Positions 18,868 to 27,922 of a stretch of 64,000 bases of DNA are shown in pieces (the stretch's first letter is position 1; each line of letters begins with the position of its first letter). The notes below the pieces were generated by a model. It was not told the origin of the DNA and did not search any database. It worked only from the letters and a program-made list of their open reading frames with translations. Origin of the DNA: an uncultured Eubacteriales bacterium (GTDB lineage Bacteria > Bacillota > Clostridia > Lachnospirales > Lachnospiraceae). The stretch is taken from the NCBI GenBank assembly GCA_949284175.1, contig CASDVE010000001.1:186001-250000 (forward strand), given 5' to 3'. The translations under genes and the position numbers were made by a program.

Positions 18868-18995
18868 TATTTACACGAGAATTTTAATTCGAGTTTAAAT
18901 ATACAAAAAATTGAATTAAAAGTTCAAAAATCGAAGTAACTCAAATTCTGCTTCGCCTAATTAAAATTCAGAGAATATTATGAAATCACATTTAT
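18868..18995 (-). ncRNA. Structured RNA element, copy B (upstream of the TROVE gene)
   Basis: Second copy of the element at 16965-17117, between tRNA(CAU) and the TROVE start. Main stem AATTCGAGTT (18886-18895) with AACTCAAATT (18938-18947); outer stem ACGA (18875-18878) with TCGC (18953-18956). The mismatches on the plus strand become G-U on the minus strand. The blocks CGAAGCAG and AAAATTCTCG around the internal loop are identical in both copies, so loop sequence is conserved while stem sequence is not. Confidence 0.6.
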
Positions 18996-19045
18996 GATTA
19001 CCGCTTCTGAATAAATTTTATTTTAGTTTTTATGTTTATAAATAA

Positions 19046-19119
19046 TGGACGCAAGGGGACTCGAACCCATGACCGCCCCGTTATGAGCGGGGTGCTCTAA
19101 CCAACTGAGCTATACGTCC
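19046..19119 (-). tRNA. tRNA with CAU anticodon (Ile2 or elongator Met)
   Basis: Complete cloverleaf: acceptor GGACGTA/TGCGTCC, D-arm GCTC/GAGC, anticodon stem CCCCG/CGGGG with loop CTCATAA (anticodon CAU), T-loop TTCGAGT; discriminator A, CCA not encoded. Whether it is tRNA-Ile2 (lysidine-modified, reading AUA) or elongator Met cannot be settled by eye; the body resembles the Bacillus Ile2 tRNA. It is the first element of the Ro60 unit. Confidence 0.93.
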
Positions 19120-19121
19120 TC

Positions 19122-19142
19122 ATAAGGCATAATATGCCTTAT
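19122..19142. repeat. 10-bp palindrome just 5' of tRNA(CAU)
   Basis: ATAAGGCATA-a-TATGCCTTAT, a perfect inverted repeat ending 2 bp upstream of the tRNA 5' end. No T-run follows on the minus strand, so it could be an operator or an RNA processing hairpin as well as a terminator for plus-strand reads. Confidence 0.55.
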
Positions 19143-19220
19143 TGCTACTGGGATTTTGAGTTTGAAGATATTCTATCTTCATTACGATTTACATAATAAC
19201 ATTTTTAAATTTATTTGTCA

Positions 19221-19242
19221 ATATCTTTTTTTAGTTTTATTG
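19221..19242 (-). promoter_or_regulatory. Phage promoter-like motif upstream of the tRNA/Ro60 unit
   Basis: Minus strand ACAATAAAACTAAAAAAAGA, the same motif as in the 55-kb divergent region (core ACTAAAWAAAAT). It lies about 100 bp upstream of tRNA(CAU) and after the stop of the preceding gene, so it would drive tRNA, element B, TROVE, Y RNA and element A as one unit. Confidence 0.4.
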
Positions 19243-19249
19243 TTATCAC

Positions 19250-19513
19250 CTACACTTTCTCAATCATAATTTTAACTTTTCCCTCGCTTTCTATAAAATA
19301 ATAACCCTCCTCTTTCTTTTTTCTTAATTCCTTACTATTAATTATCATCTCACTTTCAAAGCTATGTATTAATATTTGCCCATGCTCTTTACAGTATTCT
19401 GCCATTCCCACATTTATAATAAAAAAACTTGTTACACTCTTTGTATAGAATGAAATTTTAATTTCATCTTCTTTATCCAGAAAGTCTAAAAATTCTTTTA
19501 CATCTTTGTTCAT
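19250..19513 (-). CDS. Small acidic protein under a LexA-type promoter
   Basis: 87 aa, no recognised family. ATG 19513 has GAGGAG upstream. It has its own sigma-A promoter (19554-19582) with a LexA-box-like operator over the likely transcription start (19538-19551), so DNA damage may induce it. A candidate antirepressor or induction factor by position next to the MrpR-like repressor (inference). Confidence 0.6.
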   Translation of the reverse strand: MNKDVKEFLDFLDKEDEIKISFYTKSVTSFFIINVGMAEYCKEHGQILIHSFESEMIINSKELRKKKEEGYYFIESEGKVKIMIEKV

Positions 19514-19537
19514 TTTATTTATCCTCCTCTTTTTTCA

Positions 19538-19551
19538 CGAACGTTTGTTTG
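19538..19551. promoter_or_regulatory. LexA (SOS) box
   Basis: CGAACGTTTGTTTG matches the Gram-positive LexA consensus CGAAC-N4-GTTCG with one mismatch in the second half-site. It overlaps the expected +1 of the promoter for the 87-aa gene, where a repressor would block initiation. Confidence 0.5.
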
Positions 19552-19553
19552 TT

Positions 19554-19582
19554 ATTATACAACAAAATAAAATAAATGGCAA
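19554..19582 (-). promoter_or_regulatory. Sigma-A promoter for the 87-aa gene
   Basis: On the minus strand TTGCCA, exactly 17 bp, then TATAAT. The -35 hexamer lies inside the terminator stem of the preceding gene, so terminator and promoter are interleaved. Confidence 0.65.
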
Positions 19583-19605
19583 CCCCTACTATAGATAGGT
19601 TGCCA
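19577..19605 (-). terminator. Intrinsic terminator after the MrpR-like gene
   Basis: TGGCAACC...GGTTGCCA, an 8-bp stem 12 bp after the stop codon at 19617, followed on the minus strand by ATTTATTTTATTTTG. Confidence 0.7.
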
Positions 19606-19616
19606 CTTATTTTTTA

Positions 19617-20531
19617 TTAATATCGCTCTTTTATTGCCCTAAGTGTTGAAGAGATCTGCCCTTTGTTATACTGCTTTAATATCTCTTCTCCTCTTGGGTC
19701 ATGATTGATAAAGTACTTGAGCTGTGACTCTTTTATACCCATATCTTTAATTCTGGAAACCATCCCACTATACATTATGTCTTTTAGTGTCATATTATAT
19801 TCGTTCATTTTAAGAACTTTGCTAATTCTTTGTATGATAGTCCAATATTTCTGTTTTATTCTATTTTCATTATTTGAATATTTGATGATGTTATCACCAA
19901 AAACTTCTCTCCTCTTATCTCCAGTTATAGATGTAAATATTGTTTCTTTATTTGCTTCCTTGGCTATATTAATAAATTCATCACTTATTTTAATTTCCCT
20001 TTTATAATGTCGTTCTCCTTCCTCGTCTATACTATAAAGTTTCAAAGTTTTATTTTCTTCATCAAAATCCTCTATTCTGGAGGCAATTATTTCTTCCAAC
20101 ATTTCCCCCTCTACTCCTTCAAATAATGCGTTAATTACAAATTTATCTTGATAATTAACAGTCTTAGACAATAGTTTTTTTAATTCTTGGTTATCTAAAA
20201 CAACTATCTTCATTTGACTCAAGGTTTCTTCAATAGTTTCATTTGGACCATTAATTTCAATAACATTCAATTTTATATTGTTCTTTTGTATATTGAAATC
20301 TATATATTTAGATATAGTATAAATTACATTGCTCAAAGTGTTTCTTCTTCTATAATTCTTCCTAATCAAAAATTCTTTTATCTCTTCTATATTAAACTCG
20401 TATAAGTCTTTTTCAAACTTCTCCTCAAACTTTTTGGTCTGCTTAAAAAGAACTTTCGATATTTTCCCATAGCTTTCAGCGTTTAATAAAATAAACTCTT
20501 CTTTTAACTCCTGATTATAAAACTTGATCAT
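19617..20531 (-). CDS. MrpR-like phage repressor (tyrosine-recombinase fold)
   Basis: 304 aa. The N-terminus MIKFYNQELKEEFILLNAES with a core-binding-like helical region, then a catalytic-like half (FVINALFEGVEGEMLEEI) that lacks the Arg-His-Arg-Tyr tetrad. This is the signature of the SPbeta master repressor MrpR, an integrase-fold protein reused as lytic-cycle repressor. GGAGG precedes ATG 20531. Neighbouring LexA-type boxes fit a lysogeny switch. If correct, the element is temperate. Confidence 0.6.
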   Translation of the reverse strand: MIKFYNQELKEEFILLNAESYGKISKVLFKQTKKFEEKFEKDLYEFNIEEIKEFLIRKNYRRRNTLSNVIYTISKYIDFNIQKNNIKLNVIEINGPNETIEETLSQMKIVVLDNQELKKLLSKTVNYQDKFVINALFEGVEGEMLEEIIASRIEDFDEENKTLKLYSIDEEGERHYKREIKISDEFINIAKEANKETIFTSITGDKRREVFGDNIIKYSNNENRIKQKYWTIIQRISKVLKMNEYNMTLKDIMYSGMVSRIKDMGIKESQLKYFINHDPRGEEILKQYNKGQISSTLRAIKERY

Positions 20532-20580
20532 TATTATTCCTCCCAGTAACCGTAGCCTATTACTACTATCTATTAGTATC

Positions 20581-20603
20581 TACCAAAAGTATTTTTTTTG
20601 GTA
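20581..20603. promoter_or_regulatory. 8-bp inverted repeat upstream of the MrpR-like gene
   Basis: TACCAAAA-N7-TTTTGGTA, 50 bp before the start codon. Possibly an autoregulatory operator; no second copy was found by eye. Confidence 0.35.
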
Positions 20604-20678
20604 TTATCTTTCTCTAAAAATCTATATATTCCACAAAATTATTGAACAATATAATCAGTTCTTTCATCTCTAAGCCTA

Positions 20679-21902
20679 TTATTTTTCCATTGCTTTTTTG
20701 ACTTCATTAATTATGCTTGTAATAGAGTTACAATTTATATTGATTTTCGCTCTTATTTCTTCATTGCATAATAGTTCTCTCACTTTCTCTCCTTCTATGT
20801 TCTTCTGTTGTGAATAGAAGTATTTCAAAGCACCAACTAATAAACATATGCTTATCTTATCTAATCTTCTACTTTCTCCACACTCATCTTCTATTAGATC
20901 AATATTTTCCTTAAAAAAATAATCCATATTGTTTATCAAATATCCTTCTAGATCAAGACCTTCTTTCTTAGTCTTTATTTTAAATGCGAAATCCAACATC
21001 TTGCTGAAGAATATCCTATCAATCACTCCTTGTCCATTTCTTCCAATTTCTCCTCTTATTATTCTTGATTGCTGATTAATTGAGTCTATAATTTCAGAAA
21101 TTTTATTTAATGGATCAATAGCACTTGAATAATCTTTTTTTAGTTTATTTTGCTTATCTTTCTGTGCAATATATATATTCATTTTTTCGGTATCGAAAAT
21201 ACATATTTCAACTGGAAATACTATATCATCATTTTTGCTCTTCCTAATCGCCATAATACGATGCATACCATCTCCAATATCTAAAGTCCCACTTTTTAAT
21301 ACTATTTCCTTTGCATATTCATCTATTTCTAAAACAGCACTCTTATTATCGCTGTTATTATTAAATGTTAATACATCTGGTATATATAATCCTCTATCTA
21401 ATAAAGAAGCAATTTCTTTCACAGATTTTTTATTTATATCAACTCTATAAACAATTTCACTTCTTCTTTCTTTTACAACTAGTTCTCTTTGCGTTTCTGT
21501 ATTATATACTAAAATATGTTTGTCAAATAACTCTCTTATCTCTTTCGCTCTCATAGATGTTAAATATCTATCATTTGCTATTTTTACAATATTTTCAAAA
21601 ATAATGGGATATATACCTTTATATTTTGCCTTTGTGTACTCATTTATTTCATTTTCAGAAAAATATTTTTTATATTTAATATTCTCTATATTTTCAGATA
21701 TACATTCTGCAAACCAAAATAATTCCATATCTGACAATAATGAAATATCTTTCTTTCCATAAATAACTTCAGTAATAAATAACCTGTCAAGATTTTTTTT
21801 AATTAATTTCTCAATAAGAACATCTACTTTATCTGAGTCTTTTATAATTTCCAAGAAAATATCTGTCATCTTTCCTTCTAGTGTATCTCTATTTAATACC
21901 AT
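20679..21902 (-). CDS. DGQHR/DndB-like (ParB-superfamily) protein
   Basis: 407 aa. Around residue 215 the sequence reads LDIGDGMHRIMAIRKS, the 'DGQHR.AI' loop of DndB/DGQHR and other ParB-superfamily proteins, preceded by strands RGLYIPDVLTFN. Such proteins act as DNA-binding regulators or CTP/ATP switches; in DNA phosphorothioation systems DndB is the transcriptional repressor. No other dnd gene is here. It has its own sigma-A promoter. Confidence 0.5.
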   Translation of the reverse strand: MVLNRDTLEGKMTDIFLEIIKDSDKVDVLIEKLIKKNLDRLFITEVIYGKKDISLLSDMELFWFAECISENIENIKYKKYFSENEINEYTKAKYKGIYPIIFENIVKIANDRYLTSMRAKEIRELFDKHILVYNTETQRELVVKERRSEIVYRVDINKKSVKEIASLLDRGLYIPDVLTFNNNSDNKSAVLEIDEYAKEIVLKSGTLDIGDGMHRIMAIRKSKNDDIVFPVEICIFDTEKMNIYIAQKDKQNKLKKDYSSAIDPLNKISEIIDSINQQSRIIRGEIGRNGQGVIDRIFFSKMLDFAFKIKTKKEGLDLEGYLINNMDYFFKENIDLIEDECGESRRLDKISICLLVGALKYFYSQQKNIEGEKVRELLCNEEIRAKININCNSITSIINEVKKAMEK

Positions 21903-21929
21903 GTTAAACCTCCTTTATCAATGTATATA

Positions 21930-21957
21930 TTATACCATCTTTTTTAGAATTGTAAAA
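21930..21957 (-). promoter_or_regulatory. Sigma-A promoter for the DGQHR-like gene
   Basis: On the minus strand TTTACA, 16 bp, TATAAT, then AAAGGAGG 15 bp later and ATG 21902. Confidence 0.65.
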
Positions 21958-22026
21958 GACTAAAAAAAATAAAGTAAATTTTGTCTTTTTGTTCTAGGGT
22001 ATTTTCTTTGCACTATTCCTTCATTC

Positions 22027-22040
22027 AGAACATTCGTTCT
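22027..22040. promoter_or_regulatory. Second LexA-box-like site
   Basis: AGAACATTCGTTCT has the exact GAAC-N4-GTTC core; the outer bases are A and T instead of C and G. It lies about 70 bp upstream of the -35 of the DGQHR-like gene, so direct control is less certain than for the site at 19538. Confidence 0.35.
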
Positions 22041-22058
22041 TGTATATCATATACAAAA

Positions 22059-22106
22059 GCTCCTATACCAGACAAATAATACATCTTATTCATCTGGTAT
22101 AGAAGC
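22059..22106 (-). terminator. Terminator after the membrane-protein gene
   Basis: Starts at the stop codon (22108). 14-bp stem GCTTCTATACCAGA/TCTGGTATAGGAGC with one G-U pair and a 20-nt loop, followed by TTTTG on the minus strand. Confidence 0.6.
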
Positions 22107-22107
22107 C

Positions 22108-22863
22108 TTATTCTTCTCCCTTTATTAGCAGTACTCTTGGAGTAAATTTAATTTTAACACCACTCTTGTCTAACAATTGCATAGAATCTGCTTTATATAT
22201 TATGTAATCGTCTTTTATGGTATAATCAGCCACTAAAAATTGTTCAGACGCAGTGTATAATACAACTTTTTCATTGGCTAACATCATTCTTTTGGGGAAT
22301 GTTGCAAAAATAAAAGCCATTATACCAGCTATGACTACTGCACAAGTTAAATATACCATAACAAGAACCAAAAAAACCATAATTTTACTTTTTTCACTTC
22401 TGTTCTCGTTAAAACCGTCTCTTTTCAAGAATTCCAAATTTTTATCTCTAACCATAGTACTTATAGACCATGTAGCTAATGGGAGCATAATCTGGATAAA
22501 AAATAAAAACCAAACACATTCTCTAAGATTAAAATTTAATACTACTCTGAAAACTACAACATATATAATAGTTGTTATGATAAAAAACTTTTTTATATAT
22601 TTCTTTTTAAACAAATAAAAATAATATACTGATTGGACAAGTAAGAATAACAAAATATACATCCCCCCAAATAGAAAATCTATATTTTGAATATCTACTA
22701 CTGCTCTTGACAAGCTAAATGGAACTCGAATAACAATAGTAAGTAGAGCTATCTTATAAACATAAACCATCATTGTTGCCATTGCAAGCAAAATACCACT
22801 TATAATACCAAGGTCTAAAATTGTATTTACTTGTCCTATCTTTTGCTTTAACCATTCAAACAT
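22108..22863 (-). CDS. Multi-span membrane protein
   Basis: 251 aa from ATG 22863 (GAGG upstream). Five to six hydrophobic spans, for example MYILLFLLVQSVYYFYLF, FFIITTIIYVVVF and FLVLVMVYLTCAVVIAGIM; the C-terminal ~60 residues are strand-rich and probably cytosolic. No family recognised. It has a private promoter and terminator, so it is an independently expressed cargo gene, perhaps expressed in the lysogen. Confidence 0.7.
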   Translation of the reverse strand: MFEWLKQKIGQVNTILDLGIISGILLAMATMMVYVYKIALLTIVIRVPFSLSRAVVDIQNIDFLFGGMYILLFLLVQSVYYFYLFKKKYIKKFFIITTIIYVVVFRVVLNFNLRECVWFLFFIQIMLPLATWSISTMVRDKNLEFLKRDGFNENRSEKSKIMVFLVLVMVYLTCAVVIAGIMAFIFATFPKRMMLANEKVVLYTASEQFLVADYTIKDDYIIYKADSMQLLDKSGVKIKFTPRVLLIKGEE

Positions 22864-22905
22864 TGAACACCTCTTCAACACCTTTCTAAATTGAACACTT
22901 TATTT

Positions 22906-22934
22906 ATGATATAGTATTTTAAGATTTTTTTCAA
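22906..22934 (-). promoter_or_regulatory. Sigma-A promoter for the membrane-protein gene
   Basis: TTGAAA, 17 bp, TATCAT on the minus strand. Between it and the start codon lie three spaced TGAACAC-like repeats (TTGAACACC, TTCAACACC, TTGAACAC on the plus strand), possible operator sites. Confidence 0.5.
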
Positions 22935-22935
22935 T

Positions 22936-23703
22936 CTATTCTCCTATAACTACCCTTTCATTTACATACATTACGAATTCTTCAATTCTCTTATAATCAG
23001 GCTTTTCAGATAATAATGTATTGTTTTTAGCATAATCCAATCTTCTCTCTAGTTCATTGACAATTTCATAAAACTCTGGAATTGGTTCATTTTTACTGTT
23101 TAAGAACTTACCTTTTCTAATATTCATCAACAACCCTTGTTCTTTTTCTCTGTATGTGATAATTTTCCCCTTTTCCAATATATCAAAACACATATAGTAC
23201 AATCTGATAAGGTGCATCATATGCTTCCCTAGTTTTGCTCTATCAAATTTATTTTTTATTTTGTTATCTAATCTTTTCAATTGACCTTTCGCATAACCAC
23301 CAAATGAATGTGCAGCTTTTCTTGATAAAAATAAATCTGCATTTCCCAACAGCTCTTCCCCAATATCAGACAAATAAAAATAACTTTCTGCTTTATTTCC
23401 TAATAGCTCAATAATATTAGGATTACAACTGGATAATAAACTAATCAACTTATTAAAAGAATATATAACTGTATCAGTTTCCTCATTAATAAACTGATCA
23501 AAATTTTTGTTAGTCAATATTTCTCTTTTTGAATTTAAGGCACATCCTCTTATATCAATATCACTACCTTCCACATTAGTTCCATAAGCATAGCTGCCAC
23601 CAACAGTAAGCATGATAATATTGTTCCCTAAATGTTCATTTTCTCTTAAAAAATTATAATCTTTTCCTCTTAATTTTTCTTTAATCTTATTTAAACTATC
23701 CAT
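22936..23703 (-). CDS. RlaP-family nucleotidyltransferase (RNA-repair associated)
   Basis: 255 aa. The polymerase-beta-fold motif is GGSYAYGTNVEGSDIDIRG (residues 35-53) with the two metal aspartates at 48 and 50; the body (SCNPNIIELLG, RKAAHSFGGYAKGQLKRL, HMMHLIRL) follows the YcgL/RlaP pattern. RlaP was named for its association with RNA ligases and is predicted to add nucleotides to RNA ends during repair. It is transcribed ahead of the RNA-repair island on the same strand. Confidence 0.75.
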   Translation of the reverse strand: MDSLNKIKEKLRGKDYNFLRENEHLGNNIIMLTVGGSYAYGTNVEGSDIDIRGCALNSKREILTNKNFDQFINEETDTVIYSFNKLISLLSSCNPNIIELLGNKAESYFYLSDIGEELLGNADLFLSRKAAHSFGGYAKGQLKRLDNKIKNKFDRAKLGKHMMHLIRLYYMCFDILEKGKIITYREKEQGLLMNIRKGKFLNSKNEPIPEFYEIVNELERRLDYAKNNTLLSEKPDYKRIEEFVMYVNERVVIGE

Positions 23704-23874
23704 TTATATCCTCCCTAACTCTGCTTCCAGCTCTTTCTTTAACTTACGTCTACTTTCTCTTCTATTTCTTCTTTTATCATCAGACCACGCTTTCGGGTTA
23801 TTTTTAACCCAGCAAGCATATTTTCTATCAAACCTATCTTCAAATGATAACTTTCTAAAAATTCCTCGTTGCAT
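23704..23874 (-). CDS. Small very basic protein
   Basis: 56 aa, ATG 23874; the stop TAA is immediately followed by the ATG of the RlaP-like gene. Begins MQRGIFRKLSFEDRF and ends in a run of Arg/Lys (RRNRRESRRKLKKELEAE). Probably binds nucleic acid. A good open frame in a gap between two clear genes. Confidence 0.65.
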   Translation of the reverse strand: MQRGIFRKLSFEDRFDRKYACWVKNNPKAWSDDKRRNRRESRRKLKKELEAELGRI

Positions 23875-23888
23875 TTGATTACCTCATA

Positions 23889-24647
23889 TCAATTTATTGC
23901 TACTACTTGTTCATATAATATGGTATCCTTATCATTTATATCTCTATCCACATGGTAATGCCCACAAAACCATTTGTCATATTCCACGCTACCCCTAAGC
24001 TCTTCTAAGTAATCTGTTAACCTATCCTTTAGATATAGACCAGCACCAACCTCATCTACAAAGCTAGAGTGTAAGGAATGCGTGACCATAAAGTCAACCT
24101 TGTTTCCATGATCTCTTAAATTCTTCTTTCCATTTTTCATTTCTTCCTCTGTTGGTAACTCCTCTTCCCACCAACTTAGCCCTTTGACTCGGAACATCTT
24201 TCCTGCTTTATTCCATGTTCTAGCTTTTTTCTTCCATCCATCACTCATCTCTAAAACACCATCTTTTATATCATGAGAAGAAGCACCGCCAAAGGCAAAA
24301 AGTTTCTTACCCCCTATTTTGAACACCTCTCCTCGCATTAGATGGAAAACAGAAGACCTGATTTTATGCACACGACCCCCATTCCAACTCTCTACTGGGA
24401 ATTTGTACAGACGCTCAAAGTTCTCATGGTTGCCACATACAAATACCGTTGTAAATGGCTTGCTATTTAGCCAATCTAACCAGTAATTTTCTTCCTTTAA
24501 CTTAGGACTGCCCTCTGAATACCATACTCCACCAAAATCACCACAAATAATAACTACATCGTCCTTTATCATATTAACCTGCTCCGGAAAATTTTTAGTA
24601 GAAAATTTTTTAAAATCACCATGGCAATCTCCTGTAATGCAAATCAT
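23889..24647 (-). CDS. Calcineurin-like metallophosphoesterase
   Basis: 252 aa. Metal ligands appear in order: GDCHGD (D7, H9), VIICGDFGG, CGNHENF, VTHSLHSS and CGHYHVD. Acts on a phosphodiester or phosphomonoester; the substrate is unknown. Overlaps the next gene's stop by 4 nt, so it is translationally coupled. Confidence 0.85.
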   Translation of the reverse strand: MICITGDCHGDFKKFSTKNFPEQVNMIKDDVVIICGDFGGVWYSEGSPKLKEENYWLDWLNSKPFTTVFVCGNHENFERLYKFPVESWNGGRVHKIRSSVFHLMRGEVFKIGGKKLFAFGGASSHDIKDGVLEMSDGWKKKARTWNKAGKMFRVKGLSWWEEELPTEEEMKNGKKNLRDHGNKVDFMVTHSLHSSFVDEVGAGLYLKDRLTDYLEELRGSVEYDKWFCGHYHVDRDINDKDTILYEQVVAIN

Positions 24648-25027
24648 CTTTTCTCCTTTTCAAATAGGTTTCCACTTATGATCTTTTCATCTTGTATTTT
24701 TTGAAATGTTCTTAGAGTTTCAGCTCCTAAGCTCTTCTTATTGTAACAAATAGAAAACTCATACCATACAGCTATCGCATCTGTGCAACTAAGTTGCTCG
24801 GTAAGCTCATCGTAACATTCTATTTTTTCTTTTTGAACTTCCTCTTCCAAACTTTGTAACATCATTATATGTCCACAATTCTTTGGAAGTAATACTGTTC
24901 CATCATTTGCAATAATAATCTCACAATAGTGTATAAATAGTGATTTATTCTCTTTAACATATTTAATAAATTCATCGCATGTCATTCTATAGTATCCATA
25001 ATACTTTTTATATCTTACTAATTCCAT
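24644..25027 (-). CDS. Hypothetical protein
   Basis: 127 aa from ATG 25027, which follows AAAGGAAA; an upstream ATG at 25072 has no site. No recognised motif. Overlaps the phosphoesterase start. Confidence 0.6.
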   Translation of the reverse strand: MELVRYKKYYGYYRMTCDEFIKYVKENKSLFIHYCEIIIANDGTVLLPKNCGHIMMLQSLEEEVQKEKIECYDELTEQLSCTDAIAVWYEFSICYNKKSLGAETLRTFQKIQDEKIISGNLFEKEKR

Positions 25028-25087
25028 CCCAATTTCCTTTCTAGTGGCTAGTGCAATTTCTGCACATACCACTAATTGCAGTTTTAG

Positions 25088-25342
25088 TTACTGATTTTTG
25101 TTATCCTTAATAGGTACTACAACAATATTTTCACAACCCAATTTCGCCTCATATGGCAGATTATTTTCTTCAAAATATTCATTTGCCATTTTCATAAAAG
25201 CATCTTGATTTTCTTCTATATGGTTATGACTATATTCGTCTTCAAATTGCCACATATCTAAAAACTCTTCTCTATCGGATATTTCACTATCCTTAATCTG
25301 CTCTTCTAATCTTTCAAATTCTTCATATGCAATGTCTAACAT
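25088..25342 (-). CDS. Small acidic protein
   Basis: 84 aa from ATG 25342 with GGAGGAA directly upstream. Glu/Asp-rich, helical, no recognised family. Confidence 0.6.
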   Translation of the reverse strand: MLDIAYEEFERLEEQIKDSEISDREEFLDMWQFEDEYSHNHIEENQDAFMKMANEYFEENNLPYEAKLGCENIVVVPIKDNKNQ

Positions 25343-25421
25343 TTTTCTTCCTCCAATCTTTCTGGTTGACAAAATTGCTAAATTTCTGAAAAATAGGCTC
25401 ATCATTAAACATAACCTAAAC

Positions 25422-25994
25422 TTACACTTCTTTGGGTTGAGCACATGGTTCAAATTCAACTACCCAAACATAAGGATTGGCATTCCATCCATATGTTTTA
25501 AGATCAGATTCTTTTATAGTTGAATCCCATATTTCTGCAAATCTTTCTATTGATGAGCGCGCCATTTTCTCTTGAACCCCTATATTTTTACCCTTTTTCA
25601 AATTAGCACCTTCCATCTTTGCATCTTCTTCTGAAATATCATTCAACTTTTCCATTCTGACATTGGTTACTCTTAACCAAATTCGTGCTGCTTCTTTCGG
25701 CATATGTAAAGATGGTTTCCATTTCATAATATCTTCAATATCAGCTTTTGCAAAATTAGCTTTGTATAAATACCCATTTTTATTTTCTTTATATGTTTCT
25801 CTAACATAGAGAATATCTCCTTTATGATATGGTGCATTTTTTGTAACTGCATTTCTCGCATAAATTCCATTAGAGAAAACAAATGCCTGTCCAAAAGTTT
25901 CTGGTTGTGGTTTAATACATCTTCTTGTAACTTTTTTCCCATTCTCTATCGCTAACACCATTTCTGTATTAAATAAAATTGGTAATACTCTCAT
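25422..25994 (-). CDS. ASCH-like phage protein
   Basis: 190 aa, ATG 25994 after GGAGG. 'ENGKKVTRRCIKPQP', 'YHKGDILYVRETY' and a C-terminal 'NPYVWVVEFE' follow a phage family related to the ASCH/PUA-like fold. Probably an RNA or modified-base binding domain. A second, shorter ASCH protein is at 30006. Confidence 0.6.
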   Translation of the reverse strand: MRVLPILFNTEMVLAIENGKKVTRRCIKPQPETFGQAFVFSNGIYARNAVTKNAPYHKGDILYVRETYKENKNGYLYKANFAKADIEDIMKWKPSLHMPKEAARIWLRVTNVRMEKLNDISEEDAKMEGANLKKGKNIGVQEKMARSSIERFAEIWDSTIKESDLKTYGWNANPYVWVVEFEPCAQPKEV

Positions 25995-26025
25995 TTCTGC
26001 CTCCAATATCTACTCTAAACATTAA

Positions 26026-26559
26026 TTAATATCTTCTATTGAATTTTTCTAATATTTCTTCTTTCCAACTCCTTTCTTTGTCCTGTTTGTTCCAAATGAT
26101 TTTATTTCCACATTCCGAACAATATTTTTGAATTCGAGATACTACACTGCCACAATGTCCGCAAAAATAGATATGTACACCTTTTTTAAAAGTAACATTT
26201 CCGAAATTTCTATCCTCTTCTGTTATCTTTACCTTTGGAACAAAGCCATAATTTATGGAATCATAATTATCTTCTATATCGCTCCAGTCTAGCTTTATAC
26301 CACACTGTCCACGATATTCATTTCTGTTTTCATCTTCATTGTATAAGTATTCTCCGCTTCCACAACATGGACAAAATGGTGCAACTCCTTCTTCTTCAAG
26401 AACTTTATCTTCTATATTTCGATAATAAAGAAACTCCAACAGCATTAATAAATCTTCTTTTGTTGTTGCGTTATGTGTTTCTAAATCCAATTCTTGTTTA
26501 ATCAAATCTAATTTTTCTTTATATGTCATGTTGGAAAATTTTTGTTTATTATATTTCAT
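26026..26559 (-). CDS. Zinc-ribbon protein
   Basis: 177 aa. Two zinc sites: CPCCGSGEY and, near the C-terminus, YFCGHCGSVV with YCSECGNK. No enzymatic motif; probably nucleic-acid or protein binding. Confidence 0.65.
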   Translation of the reverse strand: MKYNKQKFSNMTYKEKLDLIKQELDLETHNATTKEDLLMLLEFLYYRNIEDKVLEEEGVAPFCPCCGSGEYLYNEDENRNEYRGQCGIKLDWSDIEDNYDSINYGFVPKVKITEEDRNFGNVTFKKGVHIYFCGHCGSVVSRIQKYCSECGNKIIWNKQDKERSWKEEILEKFNRRY

Positions 26560-26593
26560 TTTATATTCCTTCTTTCATTGTTCTAAATATTAA

Positions 26594-26797
26594 TTAAGAC
26601 TTTAGTTCTAAAATTACTGTACCAGCTTTATATTCCTGACATATTGTTTCATATAATTCTCTTGCTTTCTCTTCAGTGCAACGAGTAACAACACACTCAT
26701 TACCGTCATCACATCTCAGTATAACCATATCTCCTGCTACTCTAATAAGAACAAGATGATCCATATTAATTATATAGTCTGGGAGCTTAATCCACAT
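26594..26797 (-). CDS. Small hypothetical protein
   Basis: 67 aa, begins MWIKLPDYIINMDHLVLIR, mixed beta/alpha, GGAGG-like site upstream. Resembles small phage proteins that display 'D.V..I...' strands; function unknown. Confidence 0.6.
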   Translation of the reverse strand: MWIKLPDYIINMDHLVLIRVAGDMVILRCDDGNECVVTRCTEEKARELYETICQEYKAGTVILELKS

Positions 26798-26818
26798 TCT
26801 CTTTTCCCTCCTAAATTA

Positions 26819-27915
<1,097 letters not shown>

Positions 27916-27922
<7 letters not shown>

